Of a stretch of DNA of 64,000 bases, positions 17,497-25,144 are shown one piece after another. The notes beneath the pieces were generated by a model that saw only the letters and a program-made list of their open reading frames with translations, did not search any database and had not been told where the DNA came from. Origin of the DNA: Rhodanobacter sp. C01 (GTDB taxonomy: Bacteria; Pseudomonadota; Gammaproteobacteria; Xanthomonadales; Rhodanobacteraceae); contig NZ_MUNR01000010.1 in the NCBI RefSeq assembly GCF_002001045.1, positions 124,001-188,000 on the forward strand. The letters are read 5' to 3'. Position numbers and translations under genes: made by a program. Position 1 is the first letter of the stretch; each line of letters opens with the position of its first letter.

Positions 17497-19485
17497 ATGT
17501 CTTTACGTCACCTTGCTCCCGCCATCCTTGCAACCGCCCTGCTCGCCGGTTGCGCCGGCCATGCCGCCAAGCCGAACCCGCTGCTGCAGGACGGCGCGCG
17601 CGCGAACGTGGCGATCCTGGAGACCACCGATATCCATGCCAACGTGCTGAGCTACGACTACTACAAGCTCAAGCCGGACGATTCGCTTGGCTACGAGCGC
17701 ACGGCCACGCTGATCCGCCGCGCCCGCACCGAGTTTCCCAACACCTTCCTGTTCGACAGCGGCGACACCATCCAGGGCAGCGTGCTGGCCGACTACCAGG
17801 CGCTGGTGAAGCCGGTCGGCTGCGACCAGGAGCTGGCGATCTATAAGGCGATGGATGCGCTCGGCTATGACGGCGGCACCGCCGGCAACCACGAATTCAA
17901 CTATGGCCTGGGCTTCCTGTCGCAGGTCACCGGCACGCCGATGAATGTCGATGGCGGCCATAGCGATCGCTGCGACGGACCCCACTTCCCGCTGGTGCTG
18001 TCCAACGTCGACAGCGCGCGCGACGGCCAGCCGATCTTCAAACCGTGGGCGGTGGTCACCAAAAGCATCGAGGCGTATACCGCGGACGGCAGCAAGGTCA
18101 GCGTGCCGCTGAAGATCGGCATCATCGGCTTCACGCCGCCGCCCATCATGCAGTGGGACAAGCAGAACCTGGCCGGCAAGGTCAGCGTCACTGGCGTAGT
18201 CGAGGCCGCGCAGAAATACCTTCCTCAGCTCGAAGCGCAGCATCCCGACCTGATCGTGGCGATCCTGCACGGCGGCCTCGATACTTCGCCGTACACGCCA
18301 GAGATGGAAAACGGCGGCTGGTACCTGGCCGGCGTGAAAGGCATCGACGTACTGCTGCTTGGTCACTCGCATACCGAATTCCCGGGCCCGCACTACGCCG
18401 GCATGAAGGACGTCGATGCCAGACTCGGTTTCGTCCGCAATGTGCCGGCGGTGATGGGTGGCTTCTTCGGCAAGGACCTGGGTGTGATCCAGCTGGTGCT
18501 GAATCGTCAGAACGGACGCTGGGTAGTCGACCTCGACAATACGCACAGCGAAGTGCGGCCGATCTGTCCGCAGAAGAACCAGTGCGTGCCGGTCGATCCG
18601 GAGATCGCGCCGCTGGTGCAGCAGGCGCATGAAGCGGCGATCGCCTATGTCAACACGCCGATCGGCAACAACACGCTGCGCATGAGCAGCTATTTCGCCG
18701 ACGAGGGCAACATGACCGCGCTGGCCGCGGTCAACGCGGCGCAGGCCGACTACATGCGCAGCGAATTGCCGCGGCTACATCCGGAACTGGCGAACGTGCC
18801 GGTGTTGTCCTCTGCCGCCGCCTTCCGCAGCGGCTTCGGCGGCCCCGACGACTACACCGATGTCGCGCCCGGCCCGCTCACCCTGCGCAGCGCCGCCGAC
18901 CTGTACTTCTATCCGAACACGCTGGCTGCGGTGAAGATCGACGGCGCCGGCCTCAAGGCCTGGCTGGAGAAATCCGCCGAACGCTTCAACCGCATCGACC
19001 CTAACAAGGCCGACGAACAGGACTTGATCAACGACCACTACCCCGGCTTCAACTTCGACCAGATTCAGGGCGGCGTCCATTACGTCATCGATGTGTCGAA
19101 GCCGGTCGGCCAGCGCATCACCTCGCTGACCTATCACGGCAAGCGTGTCACCCCGAACCAGCCGTTCATCGTCGTCACCAACAACTACCGCGCCAGCGGC
19201 GGCGGCAACTTCCCCGGCCTCGACGGCAAGAACATCGTGCTGTCCGCACCCGACGGCACCCGCGAGATCCTGGCGAAATGGCTGGAGCAGCATCAGACGA
19301 TCAGCACGAAGGATCTCGAACCGACTTCATGGAAGTTCGCAGCGCTGAAGACACATGGTCCGGTGGTGTTCAAGGGCGCCAGCGACCGGCAGGCGCTGGC
19401 GCATGAAGCCCGCCTCGACGATATCCGCCAGCTCAAGGATCACGGTGACGGCACCGCGACTTATGCGATCGATCTGTCGCATTGA
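17497..19485 (+). CDS. Lipoprotein 5'-nucleotidase/2',3'-cyclic phosphodiesterase (UshA/CpdB family)
   Basis: A 662-residue protein starting at 17497 with a lipoprotein signal ending in LLAGC (Cys about 16). The metallophosphatase domain has ETTDIHANVLSYDYY (D-x-H), FDSGDTIQGS, GTAGNHEFNYG (GNHE) and GHSHTEFPG in the expected order; a C-terminal 5'-nucleotidase domain (about 390-590) carries TNNYRASGGGNFPG near residue 563. This is the two-domain architecture of periplasmic CpdB/UshA enzymes that strip phosphate from nucleotides before uptake. Lipid anchoring is less common than a free periplasmic form. It diverges from the LTA-synthase-type gene and ends the organophosphate block. Confidence 0.92.
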   Translation: MSLRHLAPAILATALLAGCAGHAAKPNPLLQDGARANVAILETTDIHANVLSYDYYKLKPDDSLGYERTATLIRRARTEFPNTFLFDSGDTIQGSVLADYQALVKPVGCDQELAIYKAMDALGYDGGTAGNHEFNYGLGFLSQVTGTPMNVDGGHSDRCDGPHFPLVLSNVDSARDGQPIFKPWAVVTKSIEAYTADGSKVSVPLKIGIIGFTPPPIMQWDKQNLAGKVSVTGVVEAAQKYLPQLEAQHPDLIVAILHGGLDTSPYTPEMENGGWYLAGVKGIDVLLLGHSHTEFPGPHYAGMKDVDARLGFVRNVPAVMGGFFGKDLGVIQLVLNRQNGRWVVDLDNTHSEVRPICPQKNQCVPVDPEIAPLVQQAHEAAIAYVNTPIGNNTLRMSSYFADEGNMTALAAVNAAQADYMRSELPRLHPELANVPVLSSAAAFRSGFGGPDDYTDVAPGPLTLRSAADLYFYPNTLAAVKIDGAGLKAWLEKSAERFNRIDPNKADEQDLINDHYPGFNFDQIQGGVHYVIDVSKPVGQRITSLTYHGKRVTPNQPFIVVTNNYRASGGGNFPGLDGKNIVLSAPDGTREILAKWLEQHQTISTKDLEPTSWKFAALKTHGPVVFKGASDRQALAHEARLDDIRQLKDHGDGTATYAIDLSH

Positions 19486-19659
19486 TGATAGTAAATGCAT
19501 GAGTGGAGATGTTCGCTTTCGACGAAGCTAATGTCGAAAAGAACTGAAGCAGATCTCCTTGAATAGAGTGCGACCACGAGGGGCGACAGCTATCACTCCA
19601 AGGGCTCGCGCTCCCAAGGCGTACCCACGTAGGATGGTAGTGAACCCAGGGGGGTCTAC

Positions 19660-20037
19660 ATGGTTGGCCTATTCTGCGAAGGAACGATTGGATTCATCTT
19701 GGCCATTGTGCTGTGTACGCCAGTTATTCACTATGGGTTGCGGCTATTTGGGATTTCCCTACCGCTCAAGGCTTCCTTCGATATCGCTTGGGTGCCGATA
19801 GTCGCATCAGCCCTCCTTGCCCTTGTCGCGGGCTGGGTCTTCTACGACTACCTTTGGCTCGGCCTCACTATTGTCGTTCTCTTCCAGCTTTGGTTCTGCG
19901 CAGTTGTAGTCGGGCTCGTTCTGGGCGCAAGGGACAAGTACATCGTGAAATGGAAGGCTTACCTGCTGTCCATCGCCTGCTTGGCAGTCTCGACCCTCGC
20001 GACCAGTTTCGTGGTTAGTCTATTTATTGACAGCTGA
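19660..20037 (+). CDS. Small integral membrane protein of unknown function
   Basis: A 125-residue protein with four predicted hydrophobic segments (about 7-25, 44-62, 66-89 and 101-121) and no family I recognise. The start at 19660 is preceded by a GGGGGG run. Base composition and codon use are visibly less GC-biased than the neighbours (ATT, TTT, CTA, AGT codons are frequent), and a probable IS end follows directly downstream, which suggests a transferred segment from about 19486 to 20134. The 174 bases upstream hold nothing I can identify. Confidence 0.6.
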   Translation: MVGLFCEGTIGFILAIVLCTPVIHYGLRLFGISLPLKASFDIAWVPIVASALLALVAGWVFYDYLWLGLTIVVLFQLWFCAVVVGLVLGARDKYIVKWKAYLLSIACLAVSTLATSFVVSLFIDS

Positions 20038-20060
20038 TCGACTGGCCACCCTCCGAAATC

Positions 20061-20133
20061 GTGGCCGGTTTCAGATCGTTATGGGTGGCCGATTTGGATC
20101 ATTAGGGGTGGGCAGTTTCGACTGGAATACGCA
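20061..20133. repeat. Three tandem imperfect 23-26-bp repeats, probable IS terminal remnant
   Basis: Three copies begin GTGGCCGGTTTCAGATCGTT (20061-20084), GTGGCCGATTTGGATCATTA (20085-20107) and GTGGGCAGTTTCGACTGG (20108-20133), end to end, closing with TACGCA one base before the stop codon of the convergent GMC gene. Multiple terminal repeats that end in CA are typical of IS21-family ends, and this sequence style is familiar from such elements. No istA/istB genes are present, so only one end remains. The IS assignment is from memory. Confidence 0.55.
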
Positions 20134-20134
20134 G

Positions 20135-21742
20135 CTAGACGGCTCCCCTCGCAAGAATCATATCGGCAGCCTTCTCACCGATCATCGCGCAAGGCGCCTG
20201 GGTGTTGCCGCTGATCAAACGCGGCATGATCGAGGCATCGACCACGCGCAGGCCTTCGACGCCGCGTACGCGCAACTCGGGATCGACCACGGATTCCGCA
20301 TCGTCGCCCATGCGACAAGTGCCGACCGGGTGGTAGATCGTGTCGGCGTGGGCGCGGATGAGCTGGCGCAGGGCTTCGTCGTCATCGCGCCCCGTGCCGT
20401 AGATCGTGCGTCCGTTCCAGCTGGCCAGTATGGGCGCGGCCATGATGCGCTGGCTGATCCTGGTGCCGGCGACCAGCGTGTCGAGATCACGCGGATCGCT
20501 GAGGAAATTCGGGTCGATCAGTGGTGCCTTGCCCATGTCGGCACTGGCCAGGCGAACCTGGCCACGGCTGTGCGGACGCAGTACGCAGACGTGGATCGAA
20601 TAGCCCGAGCCAAGGTGCAGCTTGCGATTGTGGTCGTCGACGATGCCGATGCAGAAGTGCAGTTGCAGGTCCGGCCGGTCGAGCGAAGGATCGCTTTTCA
20701 GGAAGCCACCGGCCTCGGCCACGTTTGTGGTCAGCATGCCGCGCCCATCGCGACTCCACGCGCGCATGCTCATCATTCCTTGATACAGCACCGGCAAGGT
20801 GATGCCGAACAGGCCCGGTGCCTTGGCGCGCACGTTCAAGGTGTAGTCGACATGGTCCTGCAGGTTCTGTCCGACCTGGGCACGATCCGCCACGACATCG
20901 ATGCCGTGCTCGCGCAGGTGTTCGGCCGGACCCACGCCCGAGGCCATCAATAATTGCGGCGAGCCGAACGCACCGGCCGACAGGATGACCTCGCCGCGTG
21001 CACTCAGCGAATGTTCGACCCCGCCCTTGCGATAGACCACGCCGGTGGCGCGCTTGCCATCGAAGCGAACACGCCGGACCTGCGCATCGGCGATTACTTG
21101 CAGATTGGCTGGTCGTGCACCGACCGCACCGAGGTAGGCTTCGGCGGCGTGGAAACGGCGACCGGCTTTCTGGAAGACCTGATAGGTACCGATGCCTTCC
21201 TGCGCGGCGCCATTGAAATCATCATTGCGCGGGAAACCCGCTTGCACGGCAGCCTTGATCAAGGCCTGGGTCGCCGGATTGCGCTCGCGCAGATCCTCGA
21301 CCCGTAACGGACCACCGACGCCATGCAGCGCCGAGGCGCCGCGGATGTTGTCCTCGCTGCGCTTGAAATACGGCAGCACGTCGTTCCAGCCCCAACCGCG
21401 GCAGCCCAGCGCCGCCCAGCCGTCGTAATCCTGCGGCTGGCCGCGCATGTAGATCATTGCGTTGATCAGGCTGGAGCCACCGATGCCGCGCCCGCGTGGC
21501 TGAAAACCCTGGCGCCCTTGCAGCCCTGCCTGCGGTGTCGTGGTGTAGGCGTAGTTGGCCGAGCCTTTCAAGCCCACCAGGGCAGCGATGCCCAGCGGCA
21601 CTTTCGAACGCAGCGGCGTGCGCTCCGGTCCGGTCTCGACGATGGCGACGGTCAGGTCAGGCCTGGCCGCGGCCAGTCGCGCCGCGACTGCGCAACCGGC
21701 AGGACCCGCACCCACAACGACATAGTCCACTGTGTCGGCCAT
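20135..21742 (-). CDS. GMC-family FAD-dependent oxidoreductase (choline/alcohol dehydrogenase-like)
   Basis: A 535-residue flavoenzyme. The N-terminal dinucleotide fold reads VVVGAGPAGCAVAARLA (residues 8-24), GMC signature 1 is GRGIGGSSLINAMIYMRG (about 84-101), and the active-site His and the later Asn lie in YHPVGTCRMGDD and SGNTQAPCAMIGEKAAD near the C-terminus. The family oxidises alcohols such as choline, aromatic alcohols or aliphatic alcohols; without betB or betI next to it a choline role is not supported. The stop codon lies one base inside the end of the IS-like repeat array, but the C-terminus looks complete (family-typical IGEKAADMIL). It diverges from the creatininase-family gene. 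Confidence 0.9.
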   Translation of the reverse strand: MADTVDYVVVGAGPAGCAVAARLAAARPDLTVAIVETGPERTPLRSKVPLGIAALVGLKGSANYAYTTTPQAGLQGRQGFQPRGRGIGGSSLINAMIYMRGQPQDYDGWAALGCRGWGWNDVLPYFKRSEDNIRGASALHGVGGPLRVEDLRERNPATQALIKAAVQAGFPRNDDFNGAAQEGIGTYQVFQKAGRRFHAAEAYLGAVGARPANLQVIADAQVRRVRFDGKRATGVVYRKGGVEHSLSARGEVILSAGAFGSPQLLMASGVGPAEHLREHGIDVVADRAQVGQNLQDHVDYTLNVRAKAPGLFGITLPVLYQGMMSMRAWSRDGRGMLTTNVAEAGGFLKSDPSLDRPDLQLHFCIGIVDDHNRKLHLGSGYSIHVCVLRPHSRGQVRLASADMGKAPLIDPNFLSDPRDLDTLVAGTRISQRIMAAPILASWNGRTIYGTGRDDDEALRQLIRAHADTIYHPVGTCRMGDDAESVVDPELRVRGVEGLRVVDASIMPRLISGNTQAPCAMIGEKAADMILARGAV

Positions 21743-22006
21743 CGTTCGTATCCCTCAGGAAATCGTTGTGAAGTGGCAGGCTATCTCCCCTGTCCCATGC
21801 GGTCACGATGCGGCGCGGTATGCGGGTGGCGCGCGATCAGCCCTCATGGCAAGACTGCGGCGTGCAGACGCGGCACGCATCCAGTCAGCCGACAGTTCGA
21901 ATTGCATCGCCGGATGCAGGTACCCTGTTCCATCCTCGGTTACGCTGCGCGCGCTGCCAGCGCCTGCACGCAAGCACGAGACTGGCACCTGCAAGGACTT
22001 TTCATC

Positions 22007-22822
22007 ATGCGTCATCCATTGTGGCAAACACTCGCGGTGGCGATCCTGCTGATCGCCGCGCAGATCTCCCACGCGCAGATGCCGAAGACCGTGCTGCTGC
22101 AGGATCTCACCTGGACCGAAATTCGCGACCAGGTCAGGGCAGGCACCACCACCATCATCATTCCGATCGGGGGCACCGAGCAGAGCGGCCCCGATGTGGC
22201 GGTGGGCAAACACAACGTGCGCGCGCAATGGCTGTCACAGAAGATTGCGGAAGAACTCGGCAACGCCCTCGTGGCGCCGGTGATCGCGTATGTACCCGAA
22301 GGCAGCTACGCGCCGCCAACCTCGCACATGCGTTTTCCAGGCACCATCACCATCCCTGACGACGTGTTCGAGAAGATGCTGGAGTCCGCAGCGAACAGTT
22401 TTGCGGTGCACGGCTTCACGAATATCGTGTTCCTGGGTGACCACGGCGGCTACCAGAAGGACATCCAGCGGGTAGTCGCCCACCTCAACAAGACATGGGC
22501 GGCCACCAAGGCACGTGCCTTCGTGCCGCCGGAATACTACGACGCCAGCTCGGATGGTTACGCACAGATCCTGCGCCAGCATGGCTTCCGCGATGACGAA
22601 ATCGGCACGCATGCGGGACTCGCCGATACGTCCCTGCAGCTTGCCGTCGCACCGCAGATGGTCCGACTGGACCGGCTGCACAGCAGCCCGAAACTCGGTC
22701 TGGCAGACGGCGTCTACGGCGGCGACCCGCGCCGTTCCAGTGCCGAGCTCGGCCGCCTGGGCATTGACGCAATCGTGTCGCGTACGGTCGCTGCCCTCAG
22801 GAAGGACACGGCTGGGCGATAA
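22007..22822 (+). CDS. Exported creatininase-family amidohydrolase
   Basis: A 271-residue protein. The ATG at 22007 follows AAGGA and opens a signal peptide (RHPLWQTLAVAILLIAAQIS). Much longer in-frame extensions to 21323 are rejected because they run antisense through the oxidoreductase gene. The creatininase fold is indicated by IPIGGTEQSGPDVAVGKHN, MRFPGTITI and FLGDHGGYQ. Compared with creatininase itself (EQHGPH...TD), the site reads EQSG...KHN, so one metal-binding His is replaced by Ser and the Asp by His; a subgroup with EQNG...KHN is known to me. Export to the periplasm is unusual, since creatininases are cytoplasmic. The substrate is unknown, probably a cyclic amide. Confidence 0.82.
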   Translation: MRHPLWQTLAVAILLIAAQISHAQMPKTVLLQDLTWTEIRDQVRAGTTTIIIPIGGTEQSGPDVAVGKHNVRAQWLSQKIAEELGNALVAPVIAYVPEGSYAPPTSHMRFPGTITIPDDVFEKMLESAANSFAVHGFTNIVFLGDHGGYQKDIQRVVAHLNKTWAATKARAFVPPEYYDASSDGYAQILRQHGFRDDEIGTHAGLADTSLQLAVAPQMVRLDRLHSSPKLGLADGVYGGDPRRSSAELGRLGIDAIVSRTVAALRKDTAGR

Positions 22823-22878
22823 TGCAACAGCCGTTATCCGACTTCTCCCTACCCCCATCATGTGAAACGAAGATCACC

Positions 22879-24051
22879 ATGACTCCACGTCTCCCTCGTC
22901 TTTCCCGGATTGCCGCGCGTGTCGGCGTCGCCTTGGCCAGTGCCTGCGGCGCCTCCGTTGCCCTGGCAGCACAGCCGGTCGCCACCATTCCCGGCATGCC
23001 ACGGGTGGTGAATGCAGCCAACATGTACAGCGAAGCCGGCACCAACCATTTCAGCCCGGCGGTGGCCGGTGCGCTGCCACGCATCTATGTGCCGAACCTG
23101 CGCGGCGCCAGTGTCTCGGTGATCGACCCCGCCACCTACAAGGTGATCGACACCTTCCCTGTCGGCCGCAGCCCGCAGCATGTAGTGCCCGCTTGGGATT
23201 TGCAGACGCTGTGGGTCACCAACAACTCGGAAGGCCGCAACACCGGCAGCCTCACTCCGATCGATCCGAAGACCGGCAAACCCGGCGCGTCGATCCCCGT
23301 GGACGACCCATACAACATGTACTTCACGCCCGATGGCAAGTACGCCATCGTGGTGGCCGAGGCACATGCACGGCTGGATTTCCGCGATCCGCATACGATG
23401 GCGCTGAAGTTCAGCGTTGATGCCCCGGAGTGCAAGGGCATCAACCACGCCGATTTCTCCATCGACGGCCGCTACGCGATCTTCACCTGTGAGTTCGGCG
23501 GCAAGCTGACCAAGATCGACATGATCAACCACAAGGTGCTCGGCTATCTCGAGCTGGCGAAGAACGGCATGCCGCAGGACATCCGCGTCTCGCCCGACGG
23601 CAAGGTGTTCTACGTCGCCGACATGATGGCCGACGGCGTCTACCTGATCGACGGCGACAGCTTCACCCGGATCGGCTTCATCAAGACCGGCATCGGCACG
23701 CACGGCGAGTACCCCAGCCGCGACGGCACCAAGCTGTACGTCGCCAACCGCGGCTCGAACAAGGTGCACGGCCCGCGCCACGGCAAGGGCAGCGTGTCGG
23801 TGATCGACTTCGCCACGCGCAAGGTCGTCACCACCTGGCCGATCCCCGGCGGTGGCAGCCCGGACATGGGCAACGTCAGCGCCGACGGCAAGACGCTGTG
23901 GCTGTCGGGCCGCTTCGACGATGTCGTCTACGCGTTCAACACCACCACCGGTGCGGTCAGGTCGATCAAGGTCGGCGCAGAACCGCACGGCCTGGCCGTC
24001 TGGCCGCAGCCCGGGCGCTATTCGCTGGGCCATACCGGGATCATGCGCTGA
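22879..24051 (+). CDS. Exported YVTN-type beta-propeller protein
   Basis: A 390-residue protein with a signal peptide (start 22879; cleavage near VALAAQP) and repeated blades with the YVTN/PQQ-associated pattern: RIYVPNLRGASVSVIDPATY, TLWVTNN, KLYVANRGSNKV and SVSVIDFATRKVV. Such seven-bladed propellers (YncE-like, or cytochrome-D1-like) act in periplasmic binding or protein contact; none of the heme or catalytic residues of nitrite reductase D1 can be asserted. It starts 56 bases after the creatininase-like gene, probably in one operon, so the two exported proteins may act together. A strong hairpin follows the stop. Confidence 0.82.
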   Translation: MTPRLPRLSRIAARVGVALASACGASVALAAQPVATIPGMPRVVNAANMYSEAGTNHFSPAVAGALPRIYVPNLRGASVSVIDPATYKVIDTFPVGRSPQHVVPAWDLQTLWVTNNSEGRNTGSLTPIDPKTGKPGASIPVDDPYNMYFTPDGKYAIVVAEAHARLDFRDPHTMALKFSVDAPECKGINHADFSIDGRYAIFTCEFGGKLTKIDMINHKVLGYLELAKNGMPQDIRVSPDGKVFYVADMMADGVYLIDGDSFTRIGFIKTGIGTHGEYPSRDGTKLYVANRGSNKVHGPRHGKGSVSVIDFATRKVVTTWPIPGGGSPDMGNVSADGKTLWLSGRFDDVVYAFNTTTGAVRSIKVGAEPHGLAVWPQPGRYSLGHTGIMR

Positions 24052-24059
24052 GCCCACCG

Positions 24060-24087
24060 CAGGCAGGCCGCACAAACGGCCTGCCTG
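24060..24087 (+). terminator. Perfect hairpin after the beta-propeller gene
   Basis: An 11-bp perfect inverted repeat (CAGGCAGGCCG and complement) with loop CACAAA begins nine bases after the stop codon. No U-tract follows, so it may be a weak terminator or a processing/stability hairpin before the methyltransferase gene. Confidence 0.5.
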
Positions 24088-24125
24088 AACATGCCACGCC
24101 ACGAGTTGCCCACCTGAGAGATTGC

Positions 24126-24809
24126 ATGAGCATCGACCCACTCAGCGATGCGAAGATCGTCGATTCATGGGGCAGGAACGCGGCGCCGTGGGCCGCCGCC
24201 GTGCGCCGGCGGCAGATCGAGAGCCGCCGACTGGTCACCGATCGGGCGATCGTCGAGGCCACGCTCAGTCGCTCGCCGCGCTCGGTGCTCGACCTCGGCT
24301 GCGGCGAGGGTTGGCTCGTCCGCGAACTGACTGCAGCTGGCATCGAGGCAATCGGCATCGATGCGATTCCCGCACTGGTCGAACAGGCCCGCCAGGCCGG
24401 CGGCGGCGACTTCCGTGTGATGACCTACGAGGATGTGGCTGCCGGCAAGTTCGACACGTCGGTCGATGCCGTGGTGTGCAATTTCGCGCTGCTCGGCAAT
24501 GAATCCGTCGCTGGCCTGTTCGGTGCGGTTCGCTCCCTGCTCAACCCGCGCGGCAATTTGCTGATCCAGACCCTGCATCCGCTTGCCGCGTGTGGCGACG
24601 CCCCCTACCAGGATGGCTGGCGCGCAGGTTCCTGGACCGGCTTCAACACCGACTTCAGCGACCCGGCGCCCTGGTATTTCCGGACGCTGGAAAGCTGGGT
24701 CGGGCTTTTCGCTGGGCATGGATTACGACTGCTGGAACTGCGCGAGCCGCTGCACCCGCAGACGCAAAAGCCCGCATCGGTGATCTTCATCGCGCAGGTG
24801 ACGGATTGA
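24126..24809 (+). CDS. Class I SAM-dependent methyltransferase
   Basis: A 227-residue protein with SAM-binding motif I at VLDLGCGEGW (about residues 56-65), motif II Asp in GIDAIPALV, and the later motif AVVCNFALLGNE. It is a UbiE/BioC-type small-molecule or macromolecule methyltransferase of unknown substrate. The ATG at 24126 is preferred because similarity starts at MSIDPLSDAKIVDSWG, a typical opening for this group; longer in-frame extensions overlap the propeller gene. It is the last gene before the threonine operon promoter, and no functional link with thr genes is visible. Confidence 0.82.
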   Translation: MSIDPLSDAKIVDSWGRNAAPWAAAVRRRQIESRRLVTDRAIVEATLSRSPRSVLDLGCGEGWLVRELTAAGIEAIGIDAIPALVEQARQAGGGDFRVMTYEDVAAGKFDTSVDAVVCNFALLGNESVAGLFGAVRSLLNPRGNLLIQTLHPLAACGDAPYQDGWRAGSWTGFNTDFSDPAPWYFRTLESWVGLFAGHGLRLLELREPLHPQTQKPASVIFIAQVTD

Positions 24810-24852
24810 TCGGCGCGGTTTCGGATATAAGCAAAAGTTGCAAATGAATCTG

Positions 24853-24880
24853 TTGACCGCACTGCAGCAATCGCTCTAAG
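24853..24880 (+). promoter_or_regulatory. Probable thr operon promoter
   Basis: TTGACC (24853-24858) and TCTAAG (24875-24880) are separated by 16 bases, ending nine bases upstream of the thr leader peptide ATG. The -35 is good and the -10 moderate; position relative to the leader supports the call. Confidence 0.45.
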
Positions 24881-24889
24881 GTCGGTGCC

Positions 24890-25042
24890 ATGTCGCCGCT
24901 TTCCACGCCAGCACGCATGCACGCCGCCCCGGTCTCCACCGGGCAGCTGCCGTTGCCGGCGGGCGTCAACGCTCGTTCCATCGCCACCACGATTACGACT
25001 ACCACCACGACTCGGTCGGGGTGGGTGTCCGTGCGCGAATAG
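24890..25042 (+). CDS. thrL: Threonine operon leader peptide
   Basis: A 50-codon frame that ends in a classical attenuation control region: residues 31-41 read IATTITTTTTT, eight Thr and two Ile codons in eleven, then RSGWVSVRE and a stop. Starvation for charged tRNA-Thr or tRNA-Ile would stall the ribosome there and change folding of the following RNA, raising expression of hom-thrB-thrC. It is longer than E. coli ThrL (21 residues); an internal ATG at codon 10 (24917) could be the true start. The next gene is homoserine dehydrogenase, as expected for the thr operon. Confidence 0.88.
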   Translation: MSPLSTPARMHAAPVSTGQLPLPAGVNARSIATTITTTTTTRSGWVSVRE

Positions 25043-25059
25043 GTTCTTCACTACGCAAC

Positions 25060-25084
25060 GGCCCCGCCCTCGATGAGGCGGGCC
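25060..25084 (+). terminator. Thr attenuator hairpin without U-tract
   Basis: Seventeen bases after the leader stop, GGCCC-GCC-TC pairs with GAGGCGGGCC around loop GAT, with two bulged cytosines. It is in the attenuator position, but no run of T follows (the sequence continues GGTGCACTCC), so it is not a canonical intrinsic terminator. Confidence 0.55.
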
Positions 25085-25144
25085 GGTGCACTCCCACAGC
25101 ACAAGCCGATCCGCCAGCGAGCACGGGCCTCATAGGAGGTCATC

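Noticed and set aside
21323-22006. Long N-terminal extension of the creatininase-family gene
   Set aside because: It runs antisense through the GMC oxidoreductase; the ATG at 22007 has a ribosome-binding site and begins a signal peptide.
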